Source: Clostridia bacterium
GTDB taxonomy: Bacteria > Bacillota > Clostridia > Oscillospirales > CAG-272
Direction: 5' to 3'
DNA length: 64,000 nucleotides
Assembly (NCBI GenBank): GCA_017482055.1
Contig: JAFUOH010000017.1
Span: 20,094-84,093 of the forward strand
Shown: in pieces, positions 51,315 through 58,330 of the stretch
How the letters are laid out: every line of letters begins with the position of its first letter
How positions within the stretch are numbered: position 1 is the stretch's first letter
Program-made: the position numbers and the translations under genes
The notes under the pieces: model-generated
Told to the model about the DNA's origin: nothing
Seen by the model: only the letters and a program-made list of their open reading frames with translations
Databases searched by the model: none

Positions 51315-52562
51315 CTAAATGACCTGCACTCTGTATGGCGGCATAAGACCTCTACCGTCAGCTCCCACAAGGAAGGGGAGCGCAACGCTACTTTTCTTCA
51401 ATATGTTATATACTGCGTTCTGGTCTGCATTGATTTTGATTCCGTTCTCGCTCATATACATACCTCGGTGTATTCGCTTACCCGAGAACTCGTGCCTTGC
51501 ACCAGTGACGTGCTCGGGCAAGGGGTCGTTATCCAGAACACTGGCAAGGCTGGTGTAACACTCGTCCACAAGAATCAGCTCTATACCGTGCTTCTTGCAC
51601 TTACCTTCAAGAGCTGTCTTGAACCTGGCGAACGGAAAGAGGAAAAAGAGCTGATTGTTCATACCGAGGGAATGATTCTCCCCCGAACCGTTGCCCTGGA
51701 AGTGTGTACCCCATCCGAGACAGAGCTTACCGATGCCGTGTTCAAGGCAATACCCGATGATATACGCGCTGCTCTTGCCAGCGAAATCGTTCACCCTATT
51801 GTACGTCCTGATTTTCAAGCGGTCGATTCGCTTGGTACGGTTTTTATGGCTGGCACGTCGCAGAACGGATAGATACTTGCAATATCCTTGAAGAATGGAC
51901 TTCAATCCCTTACCGTCAACTATGAAAGTCTCGCCCGTCAAGCTGTCGGCGCAGGTGGCGAAATTCACCATACCAAGGTCGATGCCGAGCGCACGTGAGC
52001 GGTCAAGCTCTGCGTGGTGTACCGCTTCAACTGGATAGGTAATGATAAGCTCCCAATGGGTCATTTTGTGAAGCGGACGGACGGTTACCGTCTTAATGTC
52101 CTTATCCCTGTAACACTCTGGGATTTTGAGGAATATTTGTGGGGTCAGCCTTGTTGCTGGCAGCATTACGTATCCGTCCTCGATGAAGGGCTGCTTTATC
52201 TCGATGGCTCTCGGCTCGTCGCGGAGCTTTGGGGGATAGAACTTGTCCAGATTCTTCTCTGTTATCGTTCTGTCCGACTTATTGAGAACGTACATATCCG
52301 TCGAGATATACTTCTTGAAATCCGCGATAGCCGAGCAGATGATGGCATAGTAGAACCCTGTTATATTCCTGTATTCCTCGGAGTCCTTGATTAGCTGCTT
52401 GAGATTTTTGTAATCCAAAACCTCGCCCTTGTGCTCGTAGGTATCGATTATCTCCTGCATAGCTCGGTTGTATAGCTGTCTGCTCATTACCGCGAGCTGC
52501 CCCAGATGCTCGGCTTGCTCCCTGGTCAGTGTGCTGAGATTGATTTTTGAACTGCCGTACAT
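51315..52562 (-). CDS. tnpB: TnpB (RNA-guided nuclease of IS200/IS605-type elements), lone copy
   Basis: 415 residues from the ATG at 52562 (AAGGAAAGGAGC site). The RuvC triad looks intact: Asp in ALGIDLGMVNF (near 195), Glu in LVDECYTSLAS (near 330), Asp in INADQNAVYNIL (near 382). The four-cysteine zinc ribbon normally between the last two is missing; in its place is LDNDPLPEHV...FSGKRIHRGMY, as in a known ribbon-less TnpB branch. No tnpA and no IS ends are seen. It may be domesticated by the element or a remnant. Confidence 0.85.
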   Translation of the reverse strand: MYGSSKINLSTLTREQAEHLGQLAVMSRQLYNRAMQEIIDTYEHKGEVLDYKNLKQLIKDSEEYRNITGFYYAIICSAIADFKKYISTDMYVLNKSDRTITEKNLDKFYPPKLRDEPRAIEIKQPFIEDGYVMLPATRLTPQIFLKIPECYRDKDIKTVTVRPLHKMTHWELIITYPVEAVHHAELDRSRALGIDLGMVNFATCADSLTGETFIVDGKGLKSILQGYCKYLSVLRRASHKNRTKRIDRLKIRTYNRVNDFAGKSSAYIIGYCLEHGIGKLCLGWGTHFQGNGSGENHSLGMNNQLFFLFPFARFKTALEGKCKKHGIELILVDECYTSLASVLDNDPLPEHVTGARHEFSGKRIHRGMYMSENGIKINADQNAVYNILKKSSVALPFLVGADGRGLMPPYRVQVI

Positions 52563-52634
52563 AGAAATGCTCCTTTCCTTTTTTATAATACTATAATTAA
52601 TAATGTAGAAACATTCACAAAAACGGTCGAGGAC

Positions 52635-52663
52635 TTGATTTTTGTGTTGGTATGTGTTATAAT
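52635..52663 (+). promoter_or_regulatory. Promoter of the lipoprotein gene
   Basis: TTGATT, 17-nt spacer, TATAAT, 50 nt before the ATG at 52714, divergent from tnpB. Confidence 0.78.
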
Positions 52664-52713
52664 ATGTAAGAAATACTATGATAGCTGTCATTTACAGACT
52701 GGAGATATATATA

Positions 52714-54432
52714 ATGAAGAAATTTGCTGCTATACTTGCCCTGCTCTTGCTCCTTTGCCTTGCGGCTTGTGATGAAACAAATAACGCCGACGTTACAACA
52801 AACGCCGACGATACTGTTATTACCGATATTATTACTACTGCCCCCGAGACCGATGGTACAACTGCGCCCGAGACTACCTCTGCGCCTGAAACCACAGTAG
52901 CTCCCGAGACTACCACTGCTCCCGAGACTACCACTGCTCCCGAGACTACTGCTACTCCTGAGACTACTGCTACTCCTGAGACTACTGCTACTCCTGAGAC
53001 TACTGTAGCACCCGAGACTACCGCTGCTCCCGAGACTACTGCCGAGCCCGAAGTGACCGAGCCGCCTCACGTTCACGAATACACCGATACCGTAACCGCG
53101 CCCACTTGCACAGAGGATGGATATACCAAGCACACCTGTGACATATGCGGTCACAGCTATACCGACAGCGAGACCAAGGCGACAGGTCACACTTACACCC
53201 AAACCGTAATTCCTCCTACCTGCGACGAAAACGGCTATACTGTTCATACCTGTGCGTGTGGACACAGCTACAAGGACAACAAGGTGCAGAATCTTACACA
53301 TCAGCACGTCGAGACCGTTGTTGAACCCACCACCGAAGCAGAGGGATATACTCTGCACACCTGCTCTCTCTGCGGCTACTCCTTCAAGGACAATTTCACA
53401 GAGAAGCTGCACGCTCATAAATATACCGATAAGGTAGTAAAGGCGACCTGCGAAAAGGGTGGCTATACTACCCATACCTGCGCGTGCGGATATTCCTACA
53501 CAGACAGCGAAACCAAAGCAACTGGTCACAAGTATACATCCAAGGTAACTGCGCCCACTTGCACCAAAGACGGATATACCACCCATACCTGCACCTGCGG
53601 TCATTCCTACACCGACAGTGTGACTAAGGCTACTGGGCACAAGTATACCGACAAGGTAGTAAAGGCTACCTGCACAAGCGAAGGCTATACTCTCCATACC
53701 TGCCAGTGTGGACACAGCTATACCGACAGCAAGACCAATGCTACTGGACATAGCTATACCTCCAATGTAATTGCGCCCACAACCACAGCTGAGGGGTATA
53801 CTATCCACACCTGCCATTGCGGTGACAGTTACAAGGATAACTATGTGCCGAAGCTTCCAACTACGCCTGGACCTGGTGAGTGGACTAATACTGGTGGTGA
53901 AAACGATGGCACCTGGGATGGTCAGTCTGGTCAGAATGCTGGTCAGCTTCCAAGTGGTGAGTTCGTCGAAAACAACACGCATAAGCGTCCCGCTTCTTTG
54001 AAGGATGGCGGAACTTGGGAAGAGTTCGATAGATATATCTACGAGACCTATAATTTGCGTTACTTCAATAATGGTATTGGCAAAACCATTGAAGGAATGC
54101 AGGGTACTGGTCAGAATGCTATTGCAACTCGTGACATTGAAGCTAACTCTATTCGCATTTATCAGTGGAGAAAGAGCTATGCGTCTGATGTCTCTACCAA
54201 CAAAATGCTGAACGTTGTGCTCGAGACTTTCCTATTCATGACTGGAGATAAGGACGTCGCATATGCTCTCTTCTCGTGGAAGGATGCTGCTGAAATCAAC
54301 AATGGAGCAGACTCTAATGACTTCGGTTTTAGAGATGTTAGACAAACATCTAATGGTTGGGTCATTGAAATGAATGGTATTCAAATCGAAGTTGAATTCG
54401 GTAATGGGGAAACTATTTACTATTTCAACTAA
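52714..54432 (+). CDS. Repeat-rich surface lipoprotein, cargo of the element
   Basis: 572 residues from the ATG at 52714 (GGAG site). Lipoprotein signal with lipobox LAAC (Cys near 18). Residues about 45-120 are a Thr/Pro/Glu tract built from TAPETT/TPETT units, a likely stalk. Seven units of about 37 residues follow (about 122-390) with the pattern PTCxxxGYTxHTCxCGHSYTDxxTKATGH, whose Cys and His could bind metal. A C-terminal domain of about 170 residues, including WEEFDRYIYETYNLRYFNN, is not recognised. Probably exposed outside the cell. Confidence 0.78.
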   Translation: MKKFAAILALLLLLCLAACDETNNADVTTNADDTVITDIITTAPETDGTTAPETTSAPETTVAPETTTAPETTTAPETTATPETTATPETTATPETTVAPETTAAPETTAEPEVTEPPHVHEYTDTVTAPTCTEDGYTKHTCDICGHSYTDSETKATGHTYTQTVIPPTCDENGYTVHTCACGHSYKDNKVQNLTHQHVETVVEPTTEAEGYTLHTCSLCGYSFKDNFTEKLHAHKYTDKVVKATCEKGGYTTHTCACGYSYTDSETKATGHKYTSKVTAPTCTKDGYTTHTCTCGHSYTDSVTKATGHKYTDKVVKATCTSEGYTLHTCQCGHSYTDSKTNATGHSYTSNVIAPTTTAEGYTIHTCHCGDSYKDNYVPKLPTTPGPGEWTNTGGENDGTWDGQSGQNAGQLPSGEFVENNTHKRPASLKDGGTWEEFDRYIYETYNLRYFNNGIGKTIEGMQGTGQNAIATRDIEANSIRIYQWRKSYASDVSTNKMLNVVLETFLFMTGDKDVAYALFSWKDAAEINNGADSNDFGFRDVRQTSNGWVIEMNGIQIEVEFGNGETIYYFN

Positions 54433-54838
54433 TGTTCACAACAAATCGTAAACAATTACACTAAAGAAAATACAGTTCGATTGGCAGAATCGAACGGGAA
54501 TAACAAAAGATAGGAATTACAAAATGCAGCTGAGTTGCCTCATATTCTTAGTTGCAACTAAGGATCCGGCGTTTTTTGCGGTCAATCTTTAGTACCCTTG
54601 GCACATAACCTACTCCTTATGCTTCCTTCTGTTACCGATACAAAAGTGTAGAGCAGCAGAGGTTGCTCTTTATAGAAGAATACCCCTCAGTCGATGTTGA
54701 CTGAGGGGTATCTTGTTAGGGAAGACTTAACATCCGTTTTCCGACCAGAGCGTTTCCTGCCACGTTTTTTGCGCCCTTTTCGGGCGATTACTATATTCTA
54801 TCAAAACGCCCTTCGGGATATTCCGTCAAGGTGTTCGA
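54433..54838. other. Spacer after the lipoprotein gene
   Basis: No gene seen. It holds GTTCGATT/AATCGAAC (54475-54495), a 16-bp palindrome CTTAGTTGCAACTAAG (54547-54562) and a 13-bp hairpin ATACCCCTCAGTC/GACTGAGGGGTAT (54680-54711) that may end one or both converging transcripts. Confidence 0.6.
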
Positions 54839-55789
54839 CTAAAGCAGATTTGCTGGGTCTACGTTCGAGAAGATGTATCTCGACGTGTCGTACCACTTGA
54901 ATGTGACTGCTCTGCGCACATCGTCTTCGGTCAGGTACTCTGGGTACTGAGCCATAGCTTTGCACACCTTGTTCTCGAAGTCTGGGTTCGCAGAGTAATG
55001 CGAGTGGATTGTGAAGATGGCTTCTGCGTTGTTTTGCAGAGTGTCCTCGATTACGCGCTTGGCTTCTATAAGGTTGTTCACAAAATACTCGGTTCGCCAG
55101 GTTCTTGCAAAATAAACATCAACCAGTGCTATCAGTCGTTCGCTGCCGTACTCGTTTCGCCTGAGAACCACGTTATTGAGATATATGTTTTTCTGCGAAA
55201 CGGTGAACAGGTCTGGCTCTTTCGTAAGCTCCAGCTTATTGCCGCCAGCATAGGTACGGCTTGAATCTCTGCGCTTCTCCATTCGTTTCAGCTGGTATGT
55301 CAGTCCGTCGGTGCTGAATCCTCTGGCAAGAAAGGTTTCGTATAGTTTATTGAGCTGCCTTATGTGCGGCTCTCCTGTCGGCATATAGTATTGAAGCGAA
55401 CCTCTTTCCATATCCTTGCGCATTGCCTTGGCTGGGTTCTCCTTTGCATAGTAGCCTTGGCTGAGATAGTTTTCAAACACCAATGCCGACAGCTTGATAC
55501 GGATTGCGTTTATCTCATTCGGGCAGGTAATGCCGAAATAGTTGAGGGTACATAGGGTCACTTCAAGAATATTGTTAGCCGTGATGCGACGTTTGCGGAA
55601 GATTCTGGCTTCGATTAGGTCTTCCACCAGAATGGTGTTTGTATGGGTGTCGCTCTTATTATTGTTGAGCAGACGGCACATCTGGCTCTGCGCCACACAG
55701 CCGCCAACTCGGACTACGCACCATAACAAGTCTTCATACTTATGAAGGAAGTAGTCTTGTATGACCTTTTCCTTTTCGCTCAGCATCAT
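54839..55789 (-). CDS. Hypothetical protein, 316 residues
   Basis: I do not recognise a family. The N-terminal 110 residues are helical with a possible winged helix (VAQSQMCRLLNNNKSDTHTN). The rest is alpha/beta, ending WYDTSRYIFSNVDP. It lies 15 nt after the wHTH gene on the same strand, so the two are co-transcribed and may work together, perhaps in replication or transfer of the element (inference from context). Confidence 0.6.
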   Translation of the reverse strand: MMLSEKEKVIQDYFLHKYEDLLWCVVRVGGCVAQSQMCRLLNNNKSDTHTNTILVEDLIEARIFRKRRITANNILEVTLCTLNYFGITCPNEINAIRIKLSALVFENYLSQGYYAKENPAKAMRKDMERGSLQYYMPTGEPHIRQLNKLYETFLARGFSTDGLTYQLKRMEKRRDSSRTYAGGNKLELTKEPDLFTVSQKNIYLNNVVLRRNEYGSERLIALVDVYFARTWRTEYFVNNLIEAKRVIEDTLQNNAEAIFTIHSHYSANPDFENKVCKAMAQYPEYLTEDDVRRAVTFKWYDTSRYIFSNVDPANLL

Positions 55790-55804
55790 AGCGCATCACC
55801 CCTT

Positions 55805-56380
55805 TTATTGACGGACAAATTCAAGGTGAGTGCCAAGAATTTCGGCAGCCGCCTCTTTAGCTTCGATTTGGTCTGTTCCGTAGTGGCTGTTGATGATTTC
55901 CACGCAAATCAGCTCTCCGCTCTCGGCGCGGTAAGCTCCGTCTGGCAAGCTGATTTCTCCGCGCTCCAATTTGCCCATCAGCTCAAAGCGTTGCTCTGCT
56001 GGCATACGTTCAATTCTGTCAAGCAGCTCTTGTCGCAGCTCGCGCTCGTTCACCCAAGAGCTGTGATGGCGTGCGACCTCGTCTGCCAGCCTTACGTTAT
56101 GCTTGACGGCAGTTGATGACTGATAGAAATTATTGCTCCCCTGGTAATGCTGTCGATAAAACGTGCGCCCCTTTGGTGTCAACTCATAGGCTGTGTGCTG
56201 TCTGCCCTTCTCGATATAGTGTACCTTTTTGATGATACCTTGGCTTTGGTAGTTGCGCAGTCTGTTCTGGCTGACAATGCTGAGGGCGGTCTCTCTCGAT
56301 ATATGCTGACTGCATTTGAGGACAGTCAGGAATTTTTCGTCCTTGTGGTTAAGCTGGACGATATACTGTTGTTTTCGCAT
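55805..56380 (-). CDS. Winged-helix protein, Replic_Relax-like
   Basis: 191 residues from the ATG at 56380 (AAAGGAGG site). An N-terminal winged helix (about 15-75: QHISRETALSIVSQNRLRNY...YELTPKGRTFYRQHY) is followed by a C-terminal strand-rich part with DGAYRAESGELICVEIINSH, YGTDQIEAKEAAAEILG and a short end. The plan is like Replic_Relax proteins that accompany plasmid and ICE relaxases, although no relaxase is visible here. A structured, GC-rich segment lies directly upstream. Confidence 0.55.
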   Translation of the reverse strand: MRKQQYIVQLNHKDEKFLTVLKCSQHISRETALSIVSQNRLRNYQSQGIIKKVHYIEKGRQHTAYELTPKGRTFYRQHYQGSNNFYQSSTAVKHNVRLADEVARHHSSWVNERELRQELLDRIERMPAEQRFELMGKLERGEISLPDGAYRAESGELICVEIINSHYGTDQIEAKEAAAEILGTHLEFVRQ

Positions 56381-56435
56381 AGTCGAAAACCTCCTTTCAA
56401 TTTTTCCGCTTTCCGCAGAAAGCGGTTTAAGGCTC

Positions 56436-56570
56436 CTGCCAGACCGCAGCTGCCAGTCGCGGTAACAAACGATTGCAACGCAATCGTGGTAGCGTAAGCT
56501 ATGTTCCCGAGACCGAAGCGCAGCGAAGTCTGCACCCATAAAGGGGCAGATGTGCAGCAAGGTCTGGCAG
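56436..56570 (-). other. Structured segment upstream of the wHTH gene
   Basis: A 10-bp stem CTGCCAGACC/GGTCTGGCAG closes 135 nt and contains an 8-bp hairpin ACGATTGC/GCAATCGT (56469-56487). A second hairpin, CCGCTTTC/GAAAGCGG, lies just outside (56406-56425). It is far richer in GC than its surroundings and has no open frame. It may be a long 5' leader of the wHTH operon or an origin (replication or transfer) of the element. Confidence 0.5.
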
Positions 56571-56657
56571 ATTATCCGTGAGGATATATTTTTTCGTTTC
56601 TTCTTAAATGTTAGTATTTTTCAAGCCTTTCTTACCACTCAAAACTGTTCGAGGAAC

Positions 56658-56699
56658 AAAAATCCCCGAGGAAGCATTGAAAAACGCTATCTTCGGGGA
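56658..56699 (-). terminator. Terminator of the zinc-ribbon gene
   Basis: Minus strand: TCCCCGAAGA/TCCTCGGGGA (one wobble) and TTTTTG. Confidence 0.75.
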
Positions 56700-56737
56700 A
56701 AAGTAGTCTGTAATTATGTTTGTTTGGGAAGCTCAGG

Positions 56738-56956
56738 CTAAGTGGCGAATCTCCCGAGCACGTCGCTGACGGTCGTTTCATCCAGCACGTTGATGAATCG
56801 TTCGGCATCACGCTCGGTCATTAAGCAGCCGCAAGCTCGAGCGCGGTATATCTTCTCCGCGCAGTCAGGGCAGCAGCGCAGCTCACTATCTCCGAGCTGA
56901 CAAGGTGAATGAGCCGTCTGCTCCGCTATAAGCGCACCGCATATATGGCATTTCAT
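56738..56956 (-). CDS. Small cysteine-rich (zinc-ribbon-like) protein
   Basis: 72 residues from the ATG at 56956 (GGAGG 8 nt upstream; a GTG 6 nt further up is too close to it). CHIC near the start and CCPDC (near 29) form a likely treble-clef or ribbon zinc site. The C-terminal half is helical. Unknown function, first gene on the minus strand at this end. Confidence 0.6.
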   Translation of the reverse strand: MKCHICGALIAEQTAHSPCQLGDSELRCCPDCAEKIYRARACGCLMTERDAERFINVLDETTVSDVLGRFAT

Positions 56957-57090
56957 AAGCACGCCCTCCTTTCTCGTTTTCTATTATTTTAGTAAAACGA
57001 TGGAAAAGGTATAAGAAAAATGGAGCGTATCGGCAGTTTGGGCAAAAAAGTGAGTTTTTTCAAAAAAGTCAAAATTTTTTCGCCAAACAC

Positions 57091-57119
57091 TTGACGAAAT
57101 AAAAATAATATGTTATATT
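57091..57119 (+). promoter_or_regulatory. Promoter of the candidate small RNA
   Basis: TTGACG, 17-nt spacer, TATATT. The surrounding AACACTTGACGAAAT block is shared with the integrase promoter. Confidence 0.7.
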
Positions 57120-57123
57120 ATGA

Positions 57124-57230
57124 CTGTCAGGAGAAACTGCCATTTCTCTTGACAGAATTAATGTTCCCTTTCTTTTGTTCAAGTCAAAGTTTGCCACTCA
57201 GAGCCAGAGCTGCCACTCTGGCTCTTTTTT
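57124..57230 (+). ncRNA. Candidate small RNA with two CUGCCA-loop hairpins
   Basis: Between a good promoter and a perfect terminator there is no ORF longer than 10 codons. Hairpin 1: CTGTCAGGAGAAA/TTTCTCTTGACAG (13 bp, one wobble), loop CTGCCA (57137-57142). Hairpin 2 is the terminator: AGAGCCAGAG/CTCTGGCTCT (10 bp, perfect), loop CTGCCA (57210-57215), then TTTTTT. A third, unpaired TTGCCA is at 57191-57196. The same loop in two unrelated stems suggests a binding or pairing motif. Size about 105 nt. Confidence 0.6.
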
Positions 57231-57244
57231 GTTTTTATGCAAAG

Positions 57245-57273
57245 AAAAAAGAGCCAGACGAAAAACGTCTGGC
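57245..57273 (-). terminator. Terminator of the 161-residue unknown gene
   Basis: Minus strand: GCCAGACG/CGTCTGGC with a TTTTT loop, followed by TCTTTTTTC. Confidence 0.85.
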
Positions 57274-57313
57274 ATAAGTATTCTTCGAACTTAATCACAC
57301 TGTTGTTTTAAGA

Positions 57314-57799
57314 TTATAACAAATTAACAAGAGAAGCAAGTATGATAACCATAGCCTCCGATGCAATATTATATGCTAAACTCAAATAACTATCAACAGT
57401 TGGCTCTATTAGTGCATCCCCTGTCTCCCTGCCGTATGCCGTAATCATCTTCTTTATGATATTATCTATATCACTCTCTGAACATCTTATTGCGCCACTA
57501 TCTTTATTGAGTGGAAATAAGTGAATTAGATTTTCATAATCATCGTCACTATCATCAATCACCTTCGACACAACGTGGTTTCCAAACATTATAAGCATTT
57601 CAAAACTAGCGTCAATCATATCAACAGTGATTTCGCCCTTGTTGACGCATATATAGACAAATTTGATTGTTTCTTCATCCTGAGATACCAGCGGATATGC
57701 TAACAACGATAAATCGTTGTCATCATTGATATAATAGTATAGCGGAATAGACTTGATGTACATTTTCTGGAATTTCTTAATTAAAAATAGGTTTTTCAT
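57314..57799 (-). CDS. Hypothetical protein, 161 residues
   Basis: ATG at 57799 with a strong AGGAGG site. AT-rich, with a Tyr/Asp-rich middle (DDSDDDYENLIHLFP) and a hydrophobic C-terminus (SLAYNIASEAMVIILASLVNLL) that may be a membrane helix. No family recognised. Its composition differs strongly from the host genes, as expected for cargo. It is the last gene before the right end. Confidence 0.6.
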   Translation of the reverse strand: MKNLFLIKKFQKMYIKSIPLYYYINDDNDLSLLAYPLVSQDEETIKFVYICVNKGEITVDMIDASFEMLIMFGNHVVSKVIDDSDDDYENLIHLFPLNKDSGAIRCSESDIDNIIKKMITAYGRETGDALIEPTVDSYLSLAYNIASEAMVIILASLVNLL

Positions 57800-58155
57800 A
57801 AATATTATCCTCCTAAAAAAGTTTTCAGATGCTTTTTCCTGCATCTGAATATAATATAACATATTTTTTTCTAAAAGGAAATAGGTAAGGTGTTCGAGCA
57901 ACGAATATTTGTGCTTGATATTTGTTTGAATAAACCCTATTAAGCTTTAGCAGCACATTTGCTCTTATTTTTTCTCATAATGAATCTTGCAAACGTATTG
58001 AATTATTCATATTTTTATGGTATAATTATAGCAATGTAATCAACAGACCTTAACCGAGGGATATTCGGTTATTAATTACCGATTCGGTCAATGATGACCG
58101 AAAATAAGGTTGTAAACGCTCATTAATGACTTAATTGGGGAGCTATTTAGACCTG
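57800..58155. other. Right-end control region of the element
   Basis: No gene. It holds a promoter (57998-58026), GTAATCAACAGACC (58036-58049), the palindrome CGGTTATTAATTACCG (58066-58081) and a hairpin TCGGTCA/TGACCGA (58084-58101). All lie between the last gene and attR, mirroring the left end. Confidence 0.65.
57998..58026 (+). promoter_or_regulatory. Outward promoter at the right end of the element
   Basis: TTGAAT, 17-nt spacer, TATAAT, reading toward attR. In the integrated state it would transcribe the tRNA 3' half. In the excised circle it would read across attP into the element-borne tRNA-Thr. Confidence 0.65.
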
Positions 58156-58167
58156 TTGATTCGTAAT
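58156..58167. repeat. Right attachment core (attR) TTGATTCGTAAT
   Basis: Exact copy of the left core. The flank GACCTG on its left belongs to the element, and CAATAGGTC on its right to the host tRNA. Confidence 0.88.
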
Positions 58168-58204
58168 CAATAGGTCGTGGGTTCAAATCCCATTTCCAGC
58201 TCCA
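58168..58204 (+). pseudogene. 3' half of the host tRNA-Thr(CGT)
   Basis: CAAT closes the anticodon stem, AGGTC is the variable loop, GTGGG TTCAAAT CCCAT the T arm, TTCCAGC the acceptor strand, then T and CCA. It is the missing part of the fragment at 45262-45299. The host tRNA terminator still follows it. Confidence 0.92.
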
Positions 58205-58206
58205 AT

Positions 58207-58245
58207 AGAAAGATCCGCTTGTCGTAAGGCGAAGCGGATCTTTCT
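58207..58245 (+). terminator. Original terminator of the host tRNA-Thr
   Basis: Perfect 14-bp stem AGAAAGATCCGCTT/AAGCGGATCTTTCT with an 11-nt loop. Confidence 0.85.
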
Positions 58246-58330
58246 TATATCCCGGTGCGTATACCGGATCGTCAATAAATGAGCTTCTTGGGATATCGAA
58301 TATTGTTACTGTTTTTATGAGATACTTCAT

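Larger units (their letters stand above)
45288..58167. mobile_element. 12.9-kb integrative element in tRNA-Thr(CGT)
   Basis: Bounded by 12-bp cores in the two halves of one tRNA gene; unit length 12,868 bp. The content is a tyrosine integrase and HTH gene at the left end, antirestriction genes, a Toprim protein, TnpB, a lipoprotein, a wHTH pair and unknown genes. Unlike usual tRNA-targeting elements, it does not restore the interrupted gene but brings a whole tRNA-Thr copy. Both ends carry the same 16-bp palindrome and GTAATCAA repeats. I recognise no relaxase, coupling protein or type IV secretion gene, so it may be mobilised by a helper. Confidence 0.9.

Noticed and set aside
52860-53060. 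Tandem 18-nt DNA repeats, at first sight like a CRISPR array
   Set aside because: No spacers; the units are in frame and encode the Thr-Pro-Glu stalk of the lipoprotein. No cas gene in the window.
52657-53982. 441-codon minus-strand ORF opposite the lipoprotein gene
   Set aside because: Created by the coding repeats on the other strand; low complexity and no start site.
58088-58330. 80-codon minus-strand ORF ending before the tRNA 3' half
   Set aside because: It translates the antisense of the tRNA and its terminator (the WDLNPRP...DYEST pattern known as a tRNA artefact); no ribosome site.
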